A stretch of 27,600 nucleotides of DNA from Candidatus Uhrbacteria bacterium (GTDB taxonomy: Bacteria; Patescibacteriota; Patescibacteriia; UBA9934; UBA11717), in assembly GCA_013203725.1 (NCBI GenBank), contig JABMPK010000081.1, positions 1 through 27,600 on the forward strand, read 5' to 3'. A program made the translations under genes and the position numbers. Shown here in pieces: positions 13,896-20,809 of this stretch. Numbering within the stretch: the stretch's first letter is position 1; every line of letters starts with the position of its first letter. The notes under the pieces were generated by a model, which was given only the letters and a program-made list of their open reading frames with translations, was not told where the DNA came from and ran no database searches.

Positions 13896-15107
13896 CTATC
13901 GGTGAAGCTTTCTAATCGCTGATCTAAACGACTCGCTGTTCTGTGTGAGCCTGTTTGTTTCTAGAATCTGTGCCTGCAGTGCTTGATGATCGACTGCTGA
14001 GTCTGGAAGCCAGATAAGATCGGAGAATGTTCCGTTGTTCATGACGTCGTAATAGTCCTGTTCGTTCTCAAAGTTGTATGCACTTGGTAGCGCGTAAAAA
14101 TTACTAACGTTGTGCAAATCAACATAGTAAACCTCTGGAGATGATTGAGAGCGGAAAGGTACACCGCGTGGTACATCAACTATTCCTGTATTCTTCATGT
14201 CGTTTGGGCGAAGCTCCGCTACGTAGAACGCACCGTCTGCTCCAATCCAAGAAACATTGTTTACATCTATGAATCTTGGTTCGTATCGAGTTACATAGGA
14301 ATACTTAGTTCGTGATGCTCGTTCAGTATATCCAATCTTTGTAAGAGTCGCTCCACGCGTAACGTAGATCCCTTTATCGATTTGACCAGTTGATAATGTC
14401 CCGTTTTTATCTGTCACCATTAGGTGCGGATGTAATGCGGGGGAGGCGATCTGTGATGGCAAGGCTTCACTCCACCTAAGGGTAGTGTTGGCTACAAAGA
14501 CATTTGGTTGAGTCACTGCATAGTGACTTTGTCCTGAACCAAATCCTGTAGTCAGAATTAGTTGGTTGTTTGAAACGCGCGCTGTCCAATAATCCTGACC
14601 CGTTGCCTGTTTTACCTTAGAGGCGCTGATCCAAAGATCTGCTTGTAACGTGAATGGATTCAGTAAATACCAATCGTTATCTTTACGCACAACAGTCTTT
14701 CCATCCTTCATCGTAACGGTTCCAACATACTGAGTGCTGGTACTTGTAGCGCACCCATCGCACCAGGCAGCTTGTGAAACTTTATAGTTTGTTTGTACGA
14801 GTTTATGTTGGTTGGTAGAAAATAGATAGAGATTACTTTCTGCATCGGTGAACGCGGCAAAGCCGAGGTCTCGTAACGGCTTGTCTTGAAGCGCATTGAA
14901 TAGTGCCACGTTATCTACAGAGTATCGCTTTACTGTATAACCAGCACTGTCCCAAGAACTCGTAGGACCATACCAAAGAGACTGGTTCAAGTCCCAGGAT
15001 GGTGCGACGGATATTGAATTAATAAACGCTAACGTGGCAATCGGCTGCGCCAAGAGGAACAACATGGTCACGATGGCGAGCAAAGATTTGCGGTGATTCA
15101 TGAACAT
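13896..15107 (-). CDS. Secreted protein, paralogue of the 25225-26523 product
   Basis: 403 aa (401 if the ATG at 15101 is used). A signal peptide is clear: MNHRKSLLAIVTMLFLLAQP then IATLA before the cut. The mature part shares ordered blocks with the other paralogue: GYTVKRYSVDN, GTVTMKDGK, WYLLNPFTLQADLWI, QPNVF.ANT, GQIDKGIYVT, LTKIGY, WIGADGAFYVA, GIVDVPRGVPFRS and a C-terminal YYDVMNNGTFSDLIWLPDSAVDH. A pair of cysteines in WCDGC is the only CxxC in it and is kept as CDRC in the paralogue. Probably exported and beta-rich, acting at the cell surface; no catalytic site is visible. No Shine-Dalgarno. Similar in spirit to the repeated surface modules of this phylum, but I cannot name the family. 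Confidence 0.82.
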   Translation of the reverse strand: MFMNHRKSLLAIVTMLFLLAQPIATLAFINSISVAPSWDLNQSLWYGPTSSWDSAGYTVKRYSVDNVALFNALQDKPLRDLGFAAFTDAESNLYLFSTNQHKLVQTNYKVSQAAWCDGCATSTSTQYVGTVTMKDGKTVVRKDNDWYLLNPFTLQADLWISASKVKQATGQDYWTARVSNNQLILTTGFGSGQSHYAVTQPNVFVANTTLRWSEALPSQIASPALHPHLMVTDKNGTLSTGQIDKGIYVTRGATLTKIGYTERASRTKYSYVTRYEPRFIDVNNVSWIGADGAFYVAELRPNDMKNTGIVDVPRGVPFRSQSSPEVYYVDLHNVSNFYALPSAYNFENEQDYYDVMNNGTFSDLIWLPDSAVDHQALQAQILETNRLTQNSESFRSAIRKLHR

Positions 15108-15225
15108 ATATAGGGATTAGGATTATGTCTTGTAACTTACTCCACGTTGGTACAAATAAGCAAGGTCTACTTTAGAAAACTCATGGGCACTGTAGTACGT
15201 ACAAAAGAATGGCCCATATAACAAA

Positions 15226-15251
15226 AACACTAAAGCAATTGCTGAAGTGTT
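15226..15251. terminator. Probable terminator after the small membrane protein gene
   Basis: AACACT (15226-15231) pairs with AGTGTT (15246-15251), with an inner AGCAA-TTGCT stem and small internal loops. T-rich sequence on both sides; it lies about 75 bases after the stop at 15329. Confidence 0.5.
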
Positions 15252-15328
15252 TGTTGTTTTCTTTCATGTACTCGCGAAAATTCACGTTCACATGGAAGGC
15301 CTCGAGAAGATTCTCAAGACGCAGGAGT

Positions 15329-15580
15329 TTATGGTCTACGAGGCCGCATTCCCTGAGAAGCACGAAGCCGGGGGAAGTTGGTTCGCAAGACCTGGCGTTG
15401 GGTTGACAGCTGACCGCGCTGCGCGGGTTCCCTGGTCGTGTCACCAGGCCGCCGCTGTCCCGAGGGACGACGACGGGGCTCTTGGTCCTTCATGTTGGCG
15501 CAAACGAACACGCCGCAGAAGGTTCCAAGAACACAGCCGAGCATCACTCCGGCCAGAAAAGATGCAACCACCCACCCCAT
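15329..15580 (-). CDS. Small single-pass membrane protein with a basic tail
   Basis: 83 aa. The ATG at 15580 follows a perfect Shine-Dalgarno GGAGG with 4 bases between, so I prefer it to any upstream start. Residues 1-30 form one hydrophobic helix rich in Gly and Cys (WVVASFLAGVMLGCVLGTFC). The rest is basic and Arg-rich (EPRRRPSGQRRPGD) and looks disordered. The last 25 residues overlap open frames on both strands, so the true C-terminus could differ by a sequencing indel. Function unknown; GC-rich. Confidence 0.6.
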   Translation of the reverse strand: MGWVVASFLAGVMLGCVLGTFCGVFVCANMKDQEPRRRPSGQRRPGDTTREPAQRGQLSTQRQVLRTNFPRLRASQGMRPRRP

Positions 15581-15674
15581 GATACCTCCAGGATTAAGGG
15601 TTTGAAATTTCCAGACTGTAACGCACGCCTGGACTCGGTCGGTTTGTCCTGTCAAGGATTTGTTTTCTGCTCGT

Positions 15675-15828
15675 GCTGTATAAAATACAACAGTTAGCTG
15701 AGGCTCCACCGACGGGCCCTGTTTTCAGGCGGGGAGCGAGGGCAAATTAATGCCGCTGCGCTCAACCCACCTCCACTGGCATACCGTGCCAGGTAATTTG
15801 TGTTTATCTAAAGGCTTGATGCTTTAGA
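15675..15828 (+). ncRNA. Candidate structured RNA in a 520-base gap
   Basis: The gap 15581-16104 has no good ORF. A TATAAA box (about 15679-15684) precedes a stretch with several stems: CCTG-tttt-CAGG (15718-15729), GAGCG...CGCTC (15734-15763) enclosing GGCA...TGCC, CTGGCA-taccg-TGCCAG (15776-15792) followed by a T-rich run, and TCTAAAG...CTTTAGA (15807-15828). I could not match it to tmRNA, RNase P, SRP, 6S RNA or a riboswitch class. Strand and ends are uncertain. Confidence 0.35.
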
Positions 15829-16015
15829 ACAGCGAAATATATCATGAACTTGTAAACTTGTCAAGGACTGGCGGACATGTATACGCAAAATGACTAGTAT
15901 TAGCCCCTTTTTACATACGGATAGAGCGTATTCCTAATTCTAACAGTGCATGTATATCAAAAAGAATCAGTAATACTAGAAAGTTTAAGAAATATGACTA
16001 TCAGCGGTTCTGTCA

Positions 16016-16044
16016 TTGACAAAACCCCAAAATTCTGGTTAACT
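16016..16044 (+). promoter_or_regulatory. Promoter of the GGDEF gene
   Basis: TTGACA (16016-16021), 17-base spacer, TTAACT (16039-16044). About 55 bases of leader precede the ATG. Confidence 0.6.
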
Positions 16045-16104
16045 GCCCGTGACTTGCAACGACTGCAAGATCGCTGAGATCAGAAAACTACAAGGGAGTT
16101 CGTC

Positions 16105-16803
16105 ATGAGCGACGAATTGACTGCTGAGGAGGAGATTGCTCTGCTGCGAGCAGAGAATCTGGCGTTGATTGCAGATAGAGAAGATGCTCTTCAGAGAGCT
16201 AGGGAGCTTGATCGCGCATTGATCAGCATGAAGCACAAGCTAGACAAGGCGCGCGTTGACTTCCTGACCAAGCTGCCGACGCGAGTTGTGTTCGAGGAGA
16301 GAATCAGAGATGAGATTGTTGCTTGTCGTCGTGACGGCACATGCATGACTGTCTTGATTGTCGACCTTGGAGAGCTCGGGCTCGTGAACACCGCCTTTGA
16401 CCACGGTCCAGGCGGAGATCTCATGCTTCTGAGGTTGGCGAAGATCCTGCGGGACTCGTTGCGCGGTTCGGACACGGTTGCTCGTTGGAGCGATGGCGGT
16501 GAAGACACTCTTGCACGCTGGGGAGGCGACGAGTTCGGTGTGATCCTGCACGATGCAGGCATGGCTGAAGCTCGAGTAGTCGTTGCACGCATTCAGCGAG
16601 TGGTGGAAAATGCCCTCGTACGTGTGGGCGTCGGCGAAGGAACAATGATCCCACTGAAGGCTGCGATTGGCGTGGCGGTGGGGTGCGGTAATCAGCTGAG
16701 TGAAGGCATCAAGGATGTCGCCGACGCTGCACTTGGCAGAGCTAAGAAGGCCAGAAAGTCTTCAGGCGCATACTTCGCGGCAGTATTCGGTGACATGCCG
16801 TAA
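16105..16803 (+). CDS. GGDEF-domain protein (diguanylate cyclase-like)
   Basis: 232 aa. A short coiled coil (residues 5-50) leads into the GGDEF domain, starting DFLTKLPTRVVFEERI. Asp87 (VDLG) is the first metal ligand; Asn95 and Asp105 stand at the places that hold guanine in known cyclases; GGDEF is at 140-144. So c-di-GMP synthesis is possible. Two things are odd. The usual DLDHFK segment reads DLGELG. The I-site RGSD (120-123), normally five residues before GGDEF, is 16 before it, because the segment DTVARW is followed by 11 extra residues ending in a copy, DTLARW. No sensor domain or membrane segment is present. Shine-Dalgarno AAGGGAG before the ATG; GC-rich; ends in a strong terminator shared with the convergent CapA-like gene. 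Confidence 0.9.
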   Translation: MSDELTAEEEIALLRAENLALIADREDALQRARELDRALISMKHKLDKARVDFLTKLPTRVVFEERIRDEIVACRRDGTCMTVLIVDLGELGLVNTAFDHGPGGDLMLLRLAKILRDSLRGSDTVARWSDGGEDTLARWGGDEFGVILHDAGMAEARVVVARIQRVVENALVRVGVGEGTMIPLKAAIGVAVGCGNQLSEGIKDVADAALGRAKKARKSSGAYFAAVFGDMP

Positions 16804-16810
16804 GCAAACG

Positions 16811-16850
16811 AAAAACCGCCCTCGAGATTCTCTCGATGGGCGGCGTTTTT
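16811..16850. terminator. Bidirectional terminator between convergent genes
   Basis: CCGCCC (16816-16821) with GGGCGG (16838-16843) and CGAGA (16823-16827) with TCTCG (16831-16835), flanked by A5 and T5. The stop codon of the minus-strand gene lies in its flank. Confidence 0.9.
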
Positions 16851-17910
16851 ATTTAATAAGTGCGCTGCGAATTTTTGATTGTAGTTCTGGGTCGGATCTT
16901 TGTGCGAGCGCTTCTAAGAAGAACGCGCGATCAAGGTCTATCATTAATTGCGGTTGGCTCATGACTGACTCGAGTGGCAGAAGATAAATGCTCAGGTCAT
17001 TACTGTCGATTTCAAGTTGTATTGCTAACCCCTGTTGAACATCTTTTGAAAAATATTGGTCAAAGATAAAGTTGCCGAGTGAGTAGAAAATAAGCTTATC
17101 GTTGTATTGCTCAATCTCCTGCACAACATGGGGGTGATGACCGACTATTAGGTCGGCACCAGCGTCAATAAGTGCGTGGGCCAATTCTTGCTGGTCTGCA
17201 TTCGGGGATAACTGGTATTCAGCACCCCAGTGCATGTTTACAATATCGATAATACCGTCGGTTGCATGATCGTTCACCATCTTTACGTACGAGTCACTGT
17301 CGTTAAATGGAAACGTATCATTGAAAGAGAAAAATCTTACAGTCTCATTGCCAACTTTAAGTTCGATAGGCTCCGCTGCTTCAACGCTGTGTCCAACTGA
17401 AGCGATATCTACAGAAGAGAGCTCACTTACGGTGTGTTCGTAATCGTCCTGCCCACGGTCGGACGTGTGATTGTTACCGAGCGCTACGGCATCGATACCA
17501 TGAGATCTCAATATGTTTGAAATACTTTTATCAAAGGAGAAAGACGTTGAACCGTTTGGTGTTTGAGTGTGATCAATAGCAACTGGACCCTCTAAGTTTA
17601 CAAAAGTTAGGTCGGCGCTCTTCAAAATATCGTCGACATACAAGAAAGGGTAGTTGGTATCGTGAGCCGCCATCAACGTCTCCACGTACCGTCCAAGCAT
17701 AACATCTCCCGTAAACAATATGGTCTCAGGCTCGTCTGGCCGATCCTGACTTAGAGGGAACACTCTCTCAAAAACACGTAATGGCTCAGATATTATGTCG
17801 TAGTTCTTTGCAGGAATAGCAGCCAACGTGACTATGCCGACAATATACATAGAAATCAAAAGCAACCCAGGAACCGTGATCCACAAAACTTGTTCAGTAG
17901 AAAACCGCAT
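16849..17910 (-). CDS. CapA-family (poly-gamma-glutamate capsule type) metallophosphoesterase-like protein
   Basis: 353 aa. An N-terminal membrane segment (residues about 8-33) places the domain outside the cell. The domain matches the CapA family: ILFTGDVMLGRYVE, FVNLEGPVA, VALGNNHTSDRG, VNMHWGAEYQLSPNADQQELAHALIDAGADLIVGHHPHVVQ and FYSLGNFIFDQ, with the His and Asp residues that bind metal in the calcineurin-like fold. In Bacillus CapA takes part in poly-gamma-glutamate synthesis; here there are no capB/capC neighbours, so the substrate is open. No Shine-Dalgarno; a TTGAAC/TATCAA promoter lies upstream, divergent from the 17974 gene. Confidence 0.88.
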   Translation of the reverse strand: MRFSTEQVLWITVPGLLLISMYIVGIVTLAAIPAKNYDIISEPLRVFERVFPLSQDRPDEPETILFTGDVMLGRYVETLMAAHDTNYPFLYVDDILKSADLTFVNLEGPVAIDHTQTPNGSTSFSFDKSISNILRSHGIDAVALGNNHTSDRGQDDYEHTVSELSSVDIASVGHSVEAAEPIELKVGNETVRFFSFNDTFPFNDSDSYVKMVNDHATDGIIDIVNMHWGAEYQLSPNADQQELAHALIDAGADLIVGHHPHVVQEIEQYNDKLIFYSLGNFIFDQYFSKDVQQGLAIQLEIDSNDLSIYLLPLESVMSQPQLMIDLDRAFFLEALAQRSDPELQSKIRSALIK

Positions 17911-17922
17911 AATATATGACTA

Positions 17923-17965
17923 TTGATACCACGGATTGAGGTTTGGTTCAATGATTTGGTATAAT
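17923..17965. promoter_or_regulatory. Overlapping divergent promoters
   Basis: Minus strand: TTGAAC (17951-17946), 17 bases, TATCAA (17928-17923), for the CapA-like gene. Plus strand: extended -10 TTTGGTATAAT ending at 17965, eight bases before the ATG at 17974, so that transcript should be leaderless. The two promoters share DNA and may exclude each other. Confidence 0.65.
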
Positions 17966-17973
17966 CACTGCAT

Positions 17974-19086
17974 ATGAAAAATAGACCAGACTTTTCACCT
18001 AGCGCTGCCTCCACCGAGTATATGGTCTCATCTGAAAGAGCTGAAAACTTCTTATACGAAGTATACGGGCGTCGTAGACAACATGCGGAGCTCTCTGATT
18101 ATTTAGAATTGATTGAAGGGGAGGACGCAGAATTTCAAAAGGCAAGATTCCGCTCACGTTGGAAGAATGACGAAAGACGAGCTGCGACCATCCGTGAAAC
18201 CCATGATAAGACAGCTGGAAAAGCTGGGCTTGCGTTGGAGAATTTCTTGGCAGTCGAAATCGAGAACTCTGATTGGTTCAACGCGTCTGTATTTGCTACA
18301 TCTGATATAGATGATTACACGCGAGGAGTTGATGCTGTTCTAGAGTGGGATCCGGATGAAGGCGACGCTCCTTATCAACTAGCTGTAGATTTCACGTCGG
18401 CGATTACGCCAGATGTTGTGGACCATAAATTCGAAAGATCTCGACCAGGTGCAGTTGTTGATTATTACATCTCGGATTTTGATGAAGACGAACCTATCCA
18501 AGAATTGAGTCACTTGCCAAGAGTCATTTTAGGAGTTGACGCATCTTTATTGCCAGAAGTGGCGAGAGCTGGGCTTCAGAACAAGAAGCAGAAATTCGTG
18601 CCCAATCCTGATAAGGATGTAGTCGGAGAGGTTCAGGTGGAAGAAGTTGGTAAGCGTGCATATGTAGATCATCCACTGCAGATCGTGTTGCTAGAACAGG
18701 CAAAACTACAGCTTGGTTTATTAGTGCGTGAAGAAGCTGCCAGAATCGCTAAGCGACTTAACAGGGTCAGACAAGAACTGTCGGAAGAGATGAATCGATT
18801 ATTGCTGAGTTACACAGATCTAAAGGGAGACGCGGAAGCTGTGTCTGATATTATTGACAAAATTTTTGCAACTGGCGACGATGTGCTCGAATCAGTGTTT
18901 CAAGAGGACAAGTATCTAAAGTGGAGAAACTGGTTAGGTTGTTACCGGATGGTATCGAGTCAGTTAGAACACGTTTTAGAAGAAACAAAAACACGCCCAG
19001 GCGACGTGCGGGCGTATAGAGATAAGTCACTTCTCAACGCCCAGCTGCGCCGGAACGTAGAGAAGTTCAGTAAAGAGGTAGCTTGA
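17974..19086 (+). CDS. Unknown protein, possibly a degenerate PD-(D/E)XK nuclease fold
   Basis: 370 aa, acidic, soluble. Residues 85-145 recall the nuclease core: LALENFLAVEIE (Glu89), DYTRGVDAVLEW (Asp120) and YQLAVDFTSA (Asp139-x-Thr141), with Thr where Lys is expected; Lys152 in VDHKFER could replace it. The C-terminal half is a long helical region (ARIAKRLNRVRQELSEEMNRLL). This is a weak family call; I have no close relative in mind with known function. The transcript is probably leaderless. Its last 20 bases overlap the end of the convergent 67-aa gene. Confidence 0.72.
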   Translation: MKNRPDFSPSAASTEYMVSSERAENFLYEVYGRRRQHAELSDYLELIEGEDAEFQKARFRSRWKNDERRAATIRETHDKTAGKAGLALENFLAVEIENSDWFNASVFATSDIDDYTRGVDAVLEWDPDEGDAPYQLAVDFTSAITPDVVDHKFERSRPGAVVDYYISDFDEDEPIQELSHLPRVILGVDASLLPEVARAGLQNKKQKFVPNPDKDVVGEVQVEEVGKRAYVDHPLQIVLLEQAKLQLGLLVREEAARIAKRLNRVRQELSEEMNRLLLSYTDLKGDAEAVSDIIDKIFATGDDVLESVFQEDKYLKWRNWLGCYRMVSSQLEHVLEETKTRPGDVRAYRDKSLLNAQLRRNVEKFSKEVA

Positions 19087-19270
19087 GCTGTCTGTTTCTG
19101 CCGCGTCGTGCACGGATCTCGTCCGCAACCTCGTTCTCGAACGCTGTCACGTTGACATGCAGCTCTTGCACACGTCGAATGACTCGAGGCGCGGCACAGA
19201 TGAGTGTCTTGCCCCCAACATCCAACCGCAACTGATGCGGAAGGAGGTATCGGATTCTGTCTTCTTGCAT
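19067..19270 (-). CDS. Small basic protein, 67 aa, GC-rich gene
   Basis: 67 aa. The ATG at 19270 follows a perfect Shine-Dalgarno, AAAGGAGG, eight bases away. Content: RIRYLLPHQLRLDVGGKTLICAAP, then a helix VIRRVQELHVNVTAFENEVADEIRARRGR and a basic end. No known domain. The gene overlaps the 3' end of the 17974 gene tail to tail by 20 bases. Confidence 0.7.
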   Translation of the reverse strand: MQEDRIRYLLPHQLRLDVGGKTLICAAPRVIRRVQELHVNVTAFENEVADEIRARRGRNRQLKLPLY

Positions 19271-19298
19271 GGCGAAAGCCTCCTTTCAGCTTCAAGCC

Positions 19299-19327
19299 AC
19301 CCTAACACGGGGTGGCTTTGTTGTCAA
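19299..19327 (-). promoter_or_regulatory. Promoter of the 67-aa gene, overlapping a hairpin
   Basis: Minus-strand TTGACA (19327-19322), 17-base spacer, TAGGGT (19304-19299). The spacer and -10 lie in an inverted repeat AGCCACCC (19295-19302) with GGGTGGCT (19310-19317) that, read on the plus strand, ends in TTTGTTGT and could stop transcripts from the 17974 gene. Confidence 0.5.
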
Positions 19328-19440
19328 CAGTTTTGGCAAGCAATTCTATATTAAAAAATGCAAATCAAGCATCAATTGTTGATTATCAAATTTTAAATTT
19401 AGTCTTGATTTATAATTTCTAATTCCCCAATATAGTTAAA

Positions 19441-19474
19441 AAAAACGCCCCCACCGGCTCATGCCGGGTGGGGG
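19441..19474 (-). terminator. Terminator of the HD gene, overlapping its last codons
   Basis: CCCCCACC and GGC pair with GCC and GGGTGGGGG around TCAT (19448-19474), with T7 on the minus strand. The TGA stop of the gene (19461-19459) is in the loop region, so the 5' arm is coding. Confidence 0.9.
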
Positions 19475-20700
19475 ATGAAGTTGGGGACGATCACGAAGCT
19501 TCGATCTGTCGTGCTGGCTACTCGGAGGATTTCTGGGTCGGTCATGATCACGGTGAGATCGCTATGCCCCTCTACGAGAATGGGGAACTTCTTCACGAGC
19601 TTCGCGCCATTTTGCATGGGTGTCTGAACGATGTAACCGCGCACGTGCGGATCCACGTTCGCGTTGATCCATTCTTGTTCACCACCGTCGGTGAAGCTCT
19701 GAACGTACCACCTGTTGTCTGGGAACCGGAGGTCGTTTGGAACAGACATCAGGTCCGTTACCCACTGTCCAAGAAAACCACCTTCGCTACTCGCTCGCTC
19801 TCTAAGCCGTTGCACGAGTTCAAGCTCATGACAGTCGTGGCTGAACAAATCGTCCGGTGTCAGCCACTCTTGCTTGAACATCACTCGCATCGCCGCGATC
19901 ATGCTCCACTGTGACCGCTCAGCCAGATGCGAGCGGAACCAGTCTCGGAACAAGAGCGCTCGGCGATCGGCGACCTCTTGAATGCCTGCCGTGCTGTTCA
20001 GCACGAAGGTGTTGGACTCCATTTTGCTGATACTAAGCAGTACTTGTCGCAAAAACACGAACGCGGCTTCCTCGTCATGTTCTCCATAGAAACCAGGAAC
20101 AAGAACATCGTGCATGGTCCACGCGGTGCTATCGATCAGACGCTGTACGGCACCGAGCCGTCCGCGTTCGTCGACAACATTCGCGACGTCCTGCCATGTG
20201 ACGCCGAGTTGGCTGAACACCTGCAGGATCTTGGTCGCATGCAGCAACTTGACTGTGCGTTCTTCATGAGTGTCGTGTCCAGGAAATAGCTCCATGAGCA
20301 TTCGCTCGCCGGTGTGTCCGAACTTGCTGTGGCCAAGATCATGACAAAGGCCGCTCATGATCAGTACGACCGTTTCCTTTTCACTGAAGCTCAGGAGAAC
20401 TGACGCTACGGTATTGAGCGCTGCAACCACATTCACGTGGAAGTAGCGCGAATACGCACGGTTAATCTGATTGTAGGGGATGATTGGAACGTTGAAGTCC
20501 CGATGGCCCATCAGTGGCTTGAATCCGTTCTGAAGTTGCAGTTTCAAGAACTGCATCGGCTGTGACTCTAATAGATGGCGAATCCGCTCGCCGTACTTCT
20601 GCAGAATCACCTTTGCACGATCAGACACATGGGCTGGCATGTCTTCAACGAGCATCAGTACGAGCTCTTCGTAGGGCCTGCCCAGAATGGGAAGGTACAT
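19459..20700 (-). CDS. HD-domain phosphohydrolase, dGTPase/SAMHD1-like
   Basis: 413 aa from ATG 20700, chosen for the Shine-Dalgarno AAGGAGGAGG seven bases upstream. The HD core: Arg-rich approach INRAYSRYFHVNVVAALNT (His88), then GLCHDLGHSKFGHTGE (His120-Asp121, His124, His129) and GHDTHEERTVKLL. The combination HDLGH..FGHTGE and HE is the signature of dNTP triphosphohydrolases and SAMHD1-like proteins. The later part (residues 180-413) does not match a known allosteric region. dNTPases of this type lower nucleotide pools and some defend against phage; that role is only possible here. A GC-rich single-gene unit. Confidence 0.88.
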   Translation of the reverse strand: MYLPILGRPYEELVLMLVEDMPAHVSDRAKVILQKYGERIRHLLESQPMQFLKLQLQNGFKPLMGHRDFNVPIIPYNQINRAYSRYFHVNVVAALNTVASVLLSFSEKETVVLIMSGLCHDLGHSKFGHTGERMLMELFPGHDTHEERTVKLLHATKILQVFSQLGVTWQDVANVVDERGRLGAVQRLIDSTAWTMHDVLVPGFYGEHDEEAAFVFLRQVLLSISKMESNTFVLNSTAGIQEVADRRALLFRDWFRSHLAERSQWSMIAAMRVMFKQEWLTPDDLFSHDCHELELVQRLRERASSEGGFLGQWVTDLMSVPNDLRFPDNRWYVQSFTDGGEQEWINANVDPHVRGYIVQTPMQNGAKLVKKFPILVEGHSDLTVIMTDPEILRVASTTDRSFVIVPNFIPHPA

Positions 20701-20769
20701 GTTCGCCTCCTCCTTGTTGCTGGGGGTACTAGCCGATCTTACCAAAAAGCTCTATATATACCTAATTAT

Positions 20770-20803
20770 CAAAAAAAACGAGCCGCCCCCAGGTGGGGAC
20801 GGC
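20770..20803 (-). terminator. Terminator of the exported beta-rich protein gene
   Basis: Minus-strand GCCGTCCCC pairs with GGGGGCGGC around ACCT, followed by CTCG and T8. The T-run continues into TTGATA, a possible -35 element for the HD gene. Confidence 0.88.
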
Positions 20804-20809
20804 CGTGTG

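Noticed and set aside
15181..15444. 87-aa minus-strand ORF
   Set aside because: It overlaps the end of the 83-aa gene in another frame and reads through the terminator hairpin at 15226-15251.
15247..15582. Plus-strand ORF containing MEGLEKILKTQEFMVYEA
   Set aside because: The first 35 codons look plausible, but it has no ribosome site, overlaps the well-started 83-aa minus-strand gene, and its second half is poor in protein-like sequence.
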